13,461 bases of DNA from Nitrospira sp. UBA6909 (GTDB taxonomy: Bacteria > Nitrospirota > Nitrospiria > Nitrospirales > Nitrospiraceae): contig DKBD01000084.1 of the NCBI GenBank assembly GCA_002451055.1, positions 1-13,461 on the forward strand. The letters run 5' to 3'. This document shows, piece by piece, positions 1 to 6,521 of this stretch. Position numbers and translations under genes: made by a program. Within the stretch, counting starts at the first letter, position 1; every line of letters starts with the position of its first letter. The notes below the pieces were generated by a model that was not told the origin of the DNA, searched no databases, and saw only the letters and a list, made by a program, of their open reading frames with translations.

Positions 1-120
1 AGCCTCAACACAGCTACCCTTTTTATCTTGCACCTACTGGTTGTATCCCACCGTAGGGGAACCGCCATGATCAAAAGCAAAGAATGGGATCGCGTGATCG
101 ATCGGATGGCTGACAGCTAA
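1..120 (+). CDS. possible 3' end of an unidentified gene, or a 17-residue mini-ORF
   Basis: Frame 1 is open from the window edge to a TAA at 118-120, giving 39 residues with a hydrophobic stretch (about residues 5-15) and a charged tail. There are two readings. It may be the C-terminus of a gene entering from the left. Alternatively, translation may start at the ATG at 67, which has a good Shine-Dalgarno (AGGGGA, 6-base spacing) and gives the 17-residue MIKSKEWDRVIDRMADS. I recognise no family in either. The frame converges on the lipocalin-like gene that ends at 133 on the other strand. It is short enough to be chance; confidence is low. Confidence 0.25.
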   Translation, partial: SLNTATLFILHLLVVSHRRGTAMIKSKEWDRVIDRMADS

Positions 121-132
121 CCCGGCTCTCCC

Positions 133-1257
133 CTACATCTTGAGGCGCTCGGTGTAACCGGTCAGCTCGACATAGCCGTGGCCTTTCACCGGCCGGCCTT
201 GTTTGGTCCCTGTCACCGCCACTGCCCCTTCCCAATAGGTAACCTGCGTGCCGCGAGACGTCCGCAATTCCTGATCCGCAAGCAGCGGGATAAGATCCAG
301 CGCCAAGTCGAGAGACGGAAGTTTCAGTCGCCATCGGTTCGGATACGTAGCCTTGCTCGCGGGGCTAGTCCAGGTGCCGGTCGACTCGATCTGGAACTCC
401 GTCACCTCCAGATGTCGAGAGCGTCCATCCGCCGACACGGCTGTCCCACTCGACGCAGGATCGGATGATCCGTCTTTCCGACGCATGCGATACAGCATGA
501 TTTCAGTATTGTCCTCTAGCTGAATGCTGAACCAGTCCCAGCCCACTTGATCCCTGCTCATTTCGCCGGACCTAAATTCATGGTCCATCCAGCTGGTGCC
601 GGTCACGTCAAATTGTTCGCCGTTGATCGTCAGGGTCCCCGTCGTCGCGAGTCTGGTGAATGAATAATAGTGCGAGGCTTGATCCACACCGTCCCCTTTT
701 CGGCTGATGCCGTCCGTACCATGTGTGACGAGAGGCTTGGCAGGTAGAAGCGTGAGGGTCAGCGCATGGGTATCGTTATGAGCCACCAAGGTATGGGCGC
801 CGTGCTGATCTGTCGCAGCTTCGGCGCGCCAATCATCAATCCAGACACGGAGTTGCGACTCATCGGCTCCGGCCTTACCTAACCCCTCCCGGCTGAACTT
901 TTCTGAAAAGTGGAATCGCCGCCCGGTGATGTCAGTCACCGCAAAATGGGCTAGGTACACGTGACTGATCGACCATTTCGACGGCAGCGTTTTGATGTCG
1001 CCCGGTGGAACGCCTCGACGGAAGAAGGTCAACTCGAAGCCGAACAAGCGTCCGTTTTTCGATCGCAGATGGCCCGTGTAATACCACCACTCGGTTTGAT
1101 AATTCGGGTGCGATCCATGGTCCCGAGGGAAGACGTACCGATAGCCGGCAGTCGCAGGTTGGAACGGGGTGGGAAAGGGATGCTCAGCGAATGTCACCGC
1201 GCAGTTGACGATCCAGAACGCTGCGATGAGGAAGGCAACTCGGAGACCGTGCTTCAT
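133..1257 (-). CDS. secreted lipocalin-like AttH/CrtC family protein (carotenoid 1,2-hydratase-type fold)
   Basis: The predicted product is 374 residues. It opens with a signal peptide (MKHGLRVAFLIAAFWIVN, likely cut after TFA at about residue 24), so it should act in the periplasm or outside the inner membrane. The family hallmark is at residues 50-64 (H-P-x-Y-x-TEWWYYTGHL), followed by an FGFELTFFRRG strand. Further typical blocks are GTSWMDHEF, QVGWDWFSIQLEDNTEIMLY and, near the C-terminus, VTYWEGAV and GHGYVELTGY. In the family these build two lipocalin-like barrels. Some members hydrate carotenoids (CrtC), but most have no proven substrate, and no carotenoid gene is nearby, so the substrate is unknown. 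I chose the ATG at 1257 because it gives a normal signal peptide. An ATG at 1314 has AGGG at 4-base spacing and would add 19 residues; a TTG at 1353 would add 32. The residue before Cys19 is Asn, so it does not look like a lipoprotein. Confidence 0.85.
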   Translation of the reverse strand: MKHGLRVAFLIAAFWIVNCAVTFAEHPFPTPFQPATAGYRYVFPRDHGSHPNYQTEWWYYTGHLRSKNGRLFGFELTFFRRGVPPGDIKTLPSKWSISHVYLAHFAVTDITGRRFHFSEKFSREGLGKAGADESQLRVWIDDWRAEAATDQHGAHTLVAHNDTHALTLTLLPAKPLVTHGTDGISRKGDGVDQASHYYSFTRLATTGTLTINGEQFDVTGTSWMDHEFRSGEMSRDQVGWDWFSIQLEDNTEIMLYRMRRKDGSSDPASSGTAVSADGRSRHLEVTEFQIESTGTWTSPASKATYPNRWRLKLPSLDLALDLIPLLADQELRTSRGTQVTYWEGAVAVTGTKQGRPVKGHGYVELTGYTERLKM

Positions 1258-1429
1258 GATCGGCGTTATTCCAATCTGCGAACCCCGAGACGGAGTTTTC
1301 GCTCCCGGCACCATAACGCCCTGTATATAGCACAAGCCTTTTCGAGCGAACAAATCGCCAGGCCGAGAGCGGACTTGTGCTTTGTCGCCATAGCATCGGA
1401 GTACGGCATACCCTATTGAAAGAATTCAG

Positions 1430-1457
1430 TTGCATCGAAATTTCAATCCTTCATAAT
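1430..1457 (+). promoter_or_regulatory. candidate sigma70-type promoter for the Sel1-HEAT gene
   Basis: In the 251-base divergent gap (1258-1508), a TTGCAT (1430-1435, half match to TTGACA) lies 16 bases before CATAAT (1452-1457, five of six bases of TATAAT). Transcription would begin near 1464, about 45 bases before the ATG at 1509. The area is clearly more AT-rich than the flanking genes. I could not pick a convincing promoter for the opposite-strand gene in the same gap. Confidence 0.35.
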
Positions 1458-1508
1458 CGACTGATCACATTATCCTCATTCCCATACACAAGCCGGTAGG
1501 GGGCGCCC

Positions 1509-2816
1509 ATGTTCACACGAGGTATCATCCTGTCCATCGTATTACCGCTGTCTTGGAGTCCCCCGATTGTGGAGGCTGGCATGGAATCCGGAGCGGCGGC
1601 CTTTCACAAAGAGGACTATCAAACAGCCTATCAAGAGTTGCGCCCTCTCGCCGAGGCAGGAGACCCTAAGGCCCAGTATTACATCGGCTTCATGTATTAC
1701 AGCGGAAAAGGCGTCGTTCAAAACAGCGTGGAAGCGGTCAAATGGATCAAGCCGGCGGCGGAAAGCGGGGTCGCGGAGGCGCAATACCTGTTTGCGGTGA
1801 TGACCGAGTCAGGGCTTGTCGGTCCCAAGAGGAAAAAGGACGCACACAAGACGGAGGCGATCCCATGGTTGACGTTGGCGGCCGAGCAAGGCCATGTCAA
1901 TGCCCAGATCAAGTTGGCTGATCGGTACCTTCAAGGCGAGGGAGTCCCGCGTGATCTGGTTCAGGCCTATGTGTGGTGCGGGATTGCCCATCTGCTCGCT
2001 CCGTCACGTTGCAACCCACAGGAGTACATCCCGACGTATCAGATGACTCCCGCACAGCAAGACGCGGCAAAACAGCGCGTGCAAGAGTGGGTGGCCAACC
2101 ATCCGGTCAACCCCACGCATTCCTCAGCCAAAAGCGCGCAACATTTGATCGCCGAGTTGGATCACGCCGGCTACAAAAGGAGACAGGAGATCAAGGCCTC
2201 CCTCATTCGCATGGGAGATTCCGCATCCCCGGCTATTTTAGGGACGTTTCGAGCGAAAACGCCCAAACACGTGGACTTTCTCGCAGGAGTGCTATGCGAG
2301 CGAGGGCCGGCGGCGGTAGGTGCCGTACCGGAACTCATCCGCCTCTTTCAGAACAAGACGATTACCCCTTCGATCAAACACCATTTCGTTCAGTCGCTCG
2401 GCTGTGTGGGGACAACCTCAGCTGAGGCCCAGGCCCTCCTGATCTCGCTGACGAAAGGAGGGGATGAAGCCATACGTCCGTGGGCCGTAATGTCTTTGGA
2501 GCGATTCGACTCGCGAGAAGCCATCCTCGCCCTTGCGGGGGCCCTCAGTGATCCGCGGCGATCCGTACGAGAATCCGCCGCAGGAGCCTTGTCGAAGATG
2601 GGACCCAAAGCCGCTCCGGCCATCCCAGCTCTGGGAAAAGCGATGGGTCAAAAAGGGACCTATCTCTCAATGCTGGCTGCGGATGCTCTCCAGGCAATAG
2701 GCACTCCGGAAGCGAAGGCTGAGCTCAAAAAACACGGAAAAGAAGATGATTTGAGTTCGCCCGAAGACGATAACGATGGTGGCGCAACCTTCTCGGATTC
2801 TTTTACTCCAAGTTAA
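1509..2816 (+). CDS. secreted Sel1-repeat plus HEAT-repeat protein
   Basis: The product is 435 residues with an N-terminal signal peptide (residues 1-23, likely cut after VEA), so it is probably periplasmic. Residues about 25-165 hold Sel1-like repeats (AEAGDPKAQYYIGFMYYSGKG, then AAESGVAEAQYLFAVM, then AAEQGHVNAQIKLADRYLQG followed by the typical YVWCGIA helix). Residues about 210-410 are HEAT-like helical repeats (for example DEAIRPWAVMSLERF and RRSVRESAAGALSKMG). The tail is acidic and Ser/Asp-rich. Both repeat types form alpha-solenoids used as protein-binding scaffolds; no catalytic motif is visible. The start is well supported by AGGGGG at 1498-1503, five bases before the ATG. It is a single-gene unit, divergent from the lipocalin-like gene. 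The partner is unknown. Confidence 0.9.
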   Translation: MFTRGIILSIVLPLSWSPPIVEAGMESGAAAFHKEDYQTAYQELRPLAEAGDPKAQYYIGFMYYSGKGVVQNSVEAVKWIKPAAESGVAEAQYLFAVMTESGLVGPKRKKDAHKTEAIPWLTLAAEQGHVNAQIKLADRYLQGEGVPRDLVQAYVWCGIAHLLAPSRCNPQEYIPTYQMTPAQQDAAKQRVQEWVANHPVNPTHSSAKSAQHLIAELDHAGYKRRQEIKASLIRMGDSASPAILGTFRAKTPKHVDFLAGVLCERGPAAVGAVPELIRLFQNKTITPSIKHHFVQSLGCVGTTSAEAQALLISLTKGGDEAIRPWAVMSLERFDSREAILALAGALSDPRRSVRESAAGALSKMGPKAAPAIPALGKAMGQKGTYLSMLAADALQAIGTPEAKAELKKHGKEDDLSSPEDDNDGGATFSDSFTPS

Positions 2817-2834
2817 TCCTGAACACTGCCGCAA

Positions 2835-2850
2835 GAGAGGCCCGTCTCTC
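2835..2850 (+). terminator. weak hairpin just after the Sel1-HEAT gene
   Basis: GAGAG (2835-2839) and CTCTC (2846-2850) can pair across a 6-base loop, 18 bases after the stop codon. Only ATTTC follows, not a real U-tract, so it is at best a weak terminator or an end-stabilising hairpin. Confidence 0.2.
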
Positions 2851-3084
2851 ATTTCAGTCACAGCCACTCGACGATCCGCTCAGCAAACCCTGTCAACTCG
2901 GCAGACCCTCGGCCTTTGATCGGCCGCCTCCGCCTCATGCAAACAGCAATACAGGACGTGCAGGATGAGCACCGGTCCTCTCACCTCGCAGCGTTTACAA
3001 GACGGGGATCTCGCTTGCGCAAATCATCCTTGCCGGAGCGGTTTTCTTCGCCGCCCATCGACATAGGACCGCCGGCGCACTCCG

Positions 3085-3114
3085 TTGACAATTTTCACAA
3101 CTCTCGGCTATCGT
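3085..3114 (+). promoter_or_regulatory. candidate promoter of the LON-ABC-SirB1 gene run, giving a very short leader
   Basis: A perfect TTGACA (3085-3090) is followed after 18 bases by TATCGT (3109-3114, four of six bases of TATAAT). The expected transcription start falls at about 3120-3122, on the ATG of the LON-domain gene. No Shine-Dalgarno precedes that ATG, consistent with a leaderless or near-leaderless message. The -10 match is only moderate. Confidence 0.45.
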
Positions 3115-3119
3115 GAATC

Positions 3120-3812
3120 ATGCAGATTGATCGCGAGCGTGAACCCCCAAATCGCGCCCCATCCAACAAGCGAATTGAGACGTTCCAGATTCCCAACCGT
3201 CTACCGGTGTTCCCATTGCCCAATGTTGTGTTCTTCCCGAAGACCTATCTACCGCTTCACATCTTCGAGCCGCGCTACCGCCGGATGGTGGTCGACACGA
3301 CGACGGGAGACCGGTGCATCGCGATGGCCCTATTCAAAGAAGGGTGGGAATCGGATTACTATGGGAATCCGGCGATATACCCGACGCTGTGCGTCGGACG
3401 CATCATGAGCGTGCAGCCCTTGCCGGATGGCCGGTCGAACATTCTGCTCCAGGGGCTCGAACGCTGTGAGATCCAACGCGAGCACTTCGAGAAACCCTAT
3501 CGCGAAGCGACTATTCGCCTCAAACCTCGGCCCGCTGAAGAAGGTCTGACAACGGACGTTCGACGTGGATTGATCGACATACTCAGCCGATACCTCGAAA
3601 CAAGGGAGGATAGCGCAGCCTGGCAAGGGTTCTTTCGAGATGAAGTCGGCGACGAAGTGTTGGTGAACACGCTTTCGACCTATCTGGAATGCACCCCGTT
3701 GGAAAAACAATTTCTATTGGAAGCGGACGGATTACGCCAGCGGGCGCGACGCCTGAACGACCTGATCCAATTCATGGTGCATGATCGGCACGGCGCGAAC
3801 GGCTGGGATTAA
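3120..3812 (+). CDS. standalone LON substrate-binding (N-terminal) domain protein
   Basis: The product is 230 residues. After a charged 25-residue lead it shows the classical start of the Lon N-terminal/PUA-like domain: LPVFPLPNVVFFP (residues 29-41), then LPLHIFEPRYRRM. Next come IAMALFKEGW and the VGRIMSVQPLPDGRSNILLQG strand pair. The C-terminal third is helical. There is no AAA+ or Ser-Lys protease domain, so this is not Lon itself. In Lon this domain binds substrates; the role of the free-standing bacterial form is not established. The ATG at 3120 lacks a Shine-Dalgarno, but no other in-frame start precedes the domain. Its stop lies 7 bases before the ABC ATPase start, so it probably leads a four-gene unit. 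I see no membrane or export signal; it should be cytoplasmic. Confidence 0.9.
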   Translation: MQIDREREPPNRAPSNKRIETFQIPNRLPVFPLPNVVFFPKTYLPLHIFEPRYRRMVVDTTTGDRCIAMALFKEGWESDYYGNPAIYPTLCVGRIMSVQPLPDGRSNILLQGLERCEIQREHFEKPYREATIRLKPRPAEEGLTTDVRRGLIDILSRYLETREDSAAWQGFFRDEVGDEVLVNTLSTYLECTPLEKQFLLEADGLRQRARRLNDLIQFMVHDRHGANGWD

Positions 3813-3819
3813 GGAGCAT

Positions 3820-4785
3820 ATGGATCAGACCGTTGCCATCGACGTCAACCGATTGTGCAAAACATACGACGGCCACAAAGCTGTCGACGACCTGTCTTTC
3901 CAGGTCTATACGGGAGAGATCTTCGGCCTACTGGGGCCCAACGGGGCAGGAAAAAGCACCACGCTTCGTACCCTCATCACGCTGCTTCATCCGACCTCCG
4001 GCACCGCAACGATTTTCGGCCACGATACGGTTCGTGAAGCGGATACGGTGCGGACCCTGATCGGCTATGTCCCGCAGGAACGGGCGATCGACCGGTTCCT
4101 CACGGGCCGCGAACACCTCCAGCTGTTGGGAGCGCTGTACCACCTGACGAAAGAGGAATCGGCCAAACGCATCACTGAGCTGTTACAACTGGTCGAGCTG
4201 GAGGCCCATGCGGACCGTCCGGCCAAGACCTATTCCGGCGGCATGAAGCGCAAGCTCGATATTGCCTGCGGTTTGCTCCCCGATCCGAAAATCCTGTTTC
4301 TCGACGAACCCACCCTCGGCCTCGACGTCCAGAGCCGGCTCAGGATCTGGGAATATGTGCGGATGCTGAAAGCGCGCGGCCTGACGGTCGTGATGACGAC
4401 GAACTACCTGGATGAAGCGGATCAACTCTGCGACCGGCTGGCCATCATCGACGGCGGCAAGATCAAGACGCTGGGCGCCCCGGCGGAACTGAAGATCGCG
4501 CTCGGCGGAGACATTGTTTCGCTGACGATCAAAGAAGCGGATCGCATCGCGGCGTTGGAGTCGGCACTGAAGGGCCAGCCGGCGATCACAACCGCGCGAG
4601 CAACGGCGAAAGGACTCGACATCCGGGTCGAGTCGCCCGAGAAAGCGCTGCCGGTCATCCTGGAGTCGGCCAATCGGCTCGGCTGCGGCATTGAGTTCAT
4701 TCAATACAATCGGCCTCGACTGGACGACGTGTTCATCGCCCACACCGGACGCCGCATTCAGGACGAAGTGATAAAGGAGGAATAA
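3820..4785 (+). CDS. ABC exporter ATPase, DrrA-like (daunorubicin-resistance type)
   Basis: The product is 321 residues. Nucleotide-binding motifs are in order: Walker A GPNGAGKST (39-47), Q-loop Gln86 (YVPQE), signature YSGGM (138-142), Walker B ILFLDEP (158-164). At the H-loop the sequence is TTNYLDEAD, with Asn195 where most ABC ATPases have the switch His. Residues about 230-310 form the small C-terminal domain typical of DrrA-type ATPases (ending YNRPRLDDVF). It should hydrolyse ATP on the inner face of the membrane to drive the permease encoded next. The cargo is unknown; Drr-type systems export lipophilic compounds. The start at 3820 has AAGGAG at 3811-3816, only 3 bases away. An ATG at 3781 would overlap the LON gene by 32 bases and adds a poor N-terminus. 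A second, very strong Shine-Dalgarno lies in its last codons (4773-4780). Confidence 0.95.
   Translation: MDQTVAIDVNRLCKTYDGHKAVDDLSFQVYTGEIFGLLGPNGAGKSTTLRTLITLLHPTSGTATIFGHDTVREADTVRTLIGYVPQERAIDRFLTGREHLQLLGALYHLTKEESAKRITELLQLVELEAHADRPAKTYSGGMKRKLDIACGLLPDPKILFLDEPTLGLDVQSRLRIWEYVRMLKARGLTVVMTTNYLDEADQLCDRLAIIDGGKIKTLGAPAELKIALGGDIVSLTIKEADRIAALESALKGQPAITTARATAKGLDIRVESPEKALPVILESANRLGCGIEFIQYNRPRLDDVFIAHTGRRIQDEVIKEE
4773..4780 (+). promoter_or_regulatory. orphan Shine-Dalgarno at the end of the ATPase gene
   Basis: AAAGGAGG is a near-perfect ribosome-binding site, placed inside the last codons of the ATPase gene as is usual for a tightly coupled next gene. No ATG, GTG or TTG occurs at a useful distance downstream. 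The permease ATG is at 4877, 96 bases away, behind a repeat block. Confidence 0.6.
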
Positions 4786-4809
4786 CCGTCAGGCGTCAAC
4801 CGTCAGGCG
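4784..4809. repeat. 14-base-period direct repeat
   Basis: AACCGTCAGGCG occurs at 4784-4795 and again at 4798-4809, giving a 14-base period. It begins on the stop codon of the ATPase gene and marks the left end of the non-coding insert before the permease. Confidence 0.75.
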
Positions 4810-4841
4810 AAAGATTTGAGGAGACGCCGCGCTCTTCAGGC

Positions 4842-4876
4842 TCACGCTTCACGTTTCACGCTTCACGCTTCACGCC
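4842..4876. repeat. tandem heptanucleotide repeat, five copies, touching the permease ATG
   Basis: Five consecutive 7-base units read TCACGCT, TCACGTT, TCACGCT, TCACGCT and TCACGCC; only the last two bases vary. The array ends directly at the ATG at 4877, exactly where a Shine-Dalgarno would be expected, and contains none. Short tandem heptamers of this sort are known between genes in some bacteria (for example in cyanobacteria) and can change copy number. Confidence 0.85.
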
Positions 4877-5656
4877 ATGAAAGAATATCGACAGGAAATC
4901 GGTGCATTGACCATGCGGTGGGTCCGCCGGCTGAGCCGCGAAAAATTCAGCATGCTGTTCACGCTGGTGCAACCTATGCTGTTTTGGCTGATCTTTTTCG
5001 GCAATCTGTTTCAACGGGCTGCGGACACACAGGTGACGCAGGCACCGAATTACATCAGCTTTCTCGCCGCCGGAGTCGTCGTGATGACCGTCCTCAACAA
5101 CGGCCTGGCCGGCGGCGTGGACCTGTTGTTCGACAAGGAAAACGGCTTTCTCGAGCGCCTCATGTCGACGCCGATCCGTCGAAGCTCCGTCATTCTGAGC
5201 CGGTTCATTTTCGTCATGACGATCACCTCCCTACAAGTGCTCGTCATCCTGGGGGTGGCATTCTTGTTCGACGTCCATCCCGCGACCGGACTGCTCGGTG
5301 TGGCGATGATCTTACTGATCGGCATGATGTTCGGCGTTGGGCTGACGGCTATTTCAATGGCCATGGCCTTCTCCGTGAAAAGCCACGGTGATTTCTTTTC
5401 GGTCCTCGGATTCTTATCCTTGCCGATGATCTTCTTGAGTTCAGCCCTCGTGCCTCTGGCGGCCATGCCGGGATGGATGAGTTTCCTCGCCCGATTCAAT
5501 CCCATGACCTGGGCCATTGATGCGGTGCGTCCGCTGATTTTGTCGGGATGGAGCGAGGCCTTGCCGCACGTCGGCATGGTGGTGGTGGTGATGGTCGTGT
5601 TCGACGCCCTGTGTCTGTATGGCGGGGCCAAGGCGTTCCGCCGGGCGATGGGATGA
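4877..5656 (+). CDS. ABC-2 type exporter permease, DrrB-like
   Basis: The product is 259 residues with about six hydrophobic segments (roughly 25-45, 60-80, 109-130, 137-160, 173-192 and 228-250). It carries the ABC-2 family's cytoplasmic block GFLERLMSTPIRRSSVILSR (residues 90-109) between the second and third segments, and a late FNPMTWAIDAVR motif. It is the membrane half of the exporter with the preceding ATPase, probably as a dimer in the inner membrane. The start is uncertain. ATG 4877 has no Shine-Dalgarno because the heptamer array lies there; the next ATG at 4913 also lacks one and would remove the amphipathic lead. Its stop overlaps the start of the SirB1-like gene by four bases (ATGA), which suggests translational coupling. 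Confidence 0.93.
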   Translation: MKEYRQEIGALTMRWVRRLSREKFSMLFTLVQPMLFWLIFFGNLFQRAADTQVTQAPNYISFLAAGVVVMTVLNNGLAGGVDLLFDKENGFLERLMSTPIRRSSVILSRFIFVMTITSLQVLVILGVAFLFDVHPATGLLGVAMILLIGMMFGVGLTAISMAMAFSVKSHGDFFSVLGFLSLPMIFLSSALVPLAAMPGWMSFLARFNPMTWAIDAVRPLILSGWSEALPHVGMVVVVMVVFDALCLYGGAKAFRRAMG

Positions 5657-6519
5657 CGATGCCGGTTCCGGAAAGCCAGATTCGCGCACTGATTCGCCTG
5701 CTCTCCGATGAAGACGACCGAATCGTCCGCACGATCAGCGGGAAACTGATCACGATCGGACCACCGGCAATGCCTCTTCTGCAAGAAGCCGAACTCGAAC
5801 AGCCGGACATGGCCGATCGAATCGCTTCGGTTCTTGAAGAAATCCGCTGGGGCAAGATCGAGGACGAACTGGTCGGCCTGTCTGCACTCCCGGACAAATC
5901 GATGAGCTTGGAATCCGGTTCCTTTCTGATCGCCCGCCACGCCTATCCGGCTCTCAACGTCGAATGCTACCGCGGACGACTGGATACGATGGCACAGGAA
6001 GTACGGGCACGAATCGGGTGCCGGGCGTCCGGTGAAGAAACGGTGAACGCCCTCAACCGCTATGTCTTTGCGGAACAGGGATTCAAGGGCAATACCAAGA
6101 ACTACTATGAAGTGGAAAACAGCTATCTCAACTGTGTCATGGACCGGCGGGTGGGTATTCCGATCAGCCTGTCGGTGGTGTATCTGCTCATCGGATATCG
6201 CCTGGGCCTCCCGCTGTTCGGCATCGGCATGCCTGGGCATTTCCTAGTGAAGTACGAATCCGATCGGTACAAAATTTTCATCGACTGCTTCAACGGGGGC
6301 GCCTTGCTCACCGAAAAAAATTGCGCGCGCTTTTTGACAGAAGCCGGGTATGGCTTCGACGACAGATACCTGCAACCCATCCCGGTCCGTGCAATCCTGT
6401 CCCGCATGGTGAAGAATCTCTTGGCAATTTACTCGAAGATGAACGAGCCCATACGAACGTCACGCTTGACGAAATTCATGGCAATCCTTGGCGAAGAGCC
6501 GCGCGAAGAGGGGCTCTAA
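5653..6519 (+). CDS. SirB1/transglutaminase-like family protein with N-terminal HEAT-like segment
   Basis: The product is 288 residues. Residues about 5-70 form a HEAT-like helical pair (IRALIRLLSDEDDRIVRTIS). Residues about 85-240 match the SirB1/transglutaminase-like core: NSYLNCVMDRRVGIPISLS (156-174), YRLGLPLFGIGMPGHFLVK (182-200) and FIDCFNGG (209-216). His196 and Asp211 sit where a transglutaminase-type His and Asp would lie. Cys161 is the only candidate nucleophile I see, and I am not sure that position is conserved in the family. The biochemical role of SirB1-like proteins is unproven. The start overlaps the permease stop (ATGA at 5653-5656); an ATG two codons later is also possible. 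It is the last gene of the LON-ABC-permease run and meets the convergent hydrolase gene with two bases between stops. Confidence 0.9.
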   Translation: MTMPVPESQIRALIRLLSDEDDRIVRTISGKLITIGPPAMPLLQEAELEQPDMADRIASVLEEIRWGKIEDELVGLSALPDKSMSLESGSFLIARHAYPALNVECYRGRLDTMAQEVRARIGCRASGEETVNALNRYVFAEQGFKGNTKNYYEVENSYLNCVMDRRVGIPISLSVVYLLIGYRLGLPLFGIGMPGHFLVKYESDRYKIFIDCFNGGALLTEKNCARFLTEAGYGFDDRYLQPIPVRAILSRMVKNLLAIYSKMNEPIRTSRLTKFMAILGEEPREEGL

Positions 6520-6521
6520 CA

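Larger units (their letters stand above)
2817..3119. other. 303-base stretch without a convincing gene
   Basis: The gap between the Sel1-HEAT gene and the LON-domain gene. It holds the weak hairpin at 2835-2850, a second 5-bp hairpin (CGGCC 2910-2914 with GGCCG 2922-2926) and a promoter-like element at its right end. A 66-codon open frame at 2916-3116 has no Shine-Dalgarno, runs almost into the next gene, and its translation (Arg/Ser/His-rich, no pattern) does not look like a protein. Confidence 0.6.

Noticed and set aside
2916..3116. 66-codon plus-strand frame before the LON gene
   Set aside because: No Shine-Dalgarno, no recognisable pattern, and it overlaps the candidate promoter of the LON gene.
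4183..4743. 186-codon minus-strand frame opposite the ABC ATPase
   Set aside because: Antisense to clear ABC motifs, with Arg/Asp/Gln-rich composition typical of shadow frames.
5050..6240. 396-codon open frame on the minus strand across the permease and SirB1-like genes
   Set aside because: It is antisense to two well-supported genes, spans their junction, and its translation is rich in Arg/Ser/Pro/His with no family pattern; it is a by-product of GC-rich coding DNA.
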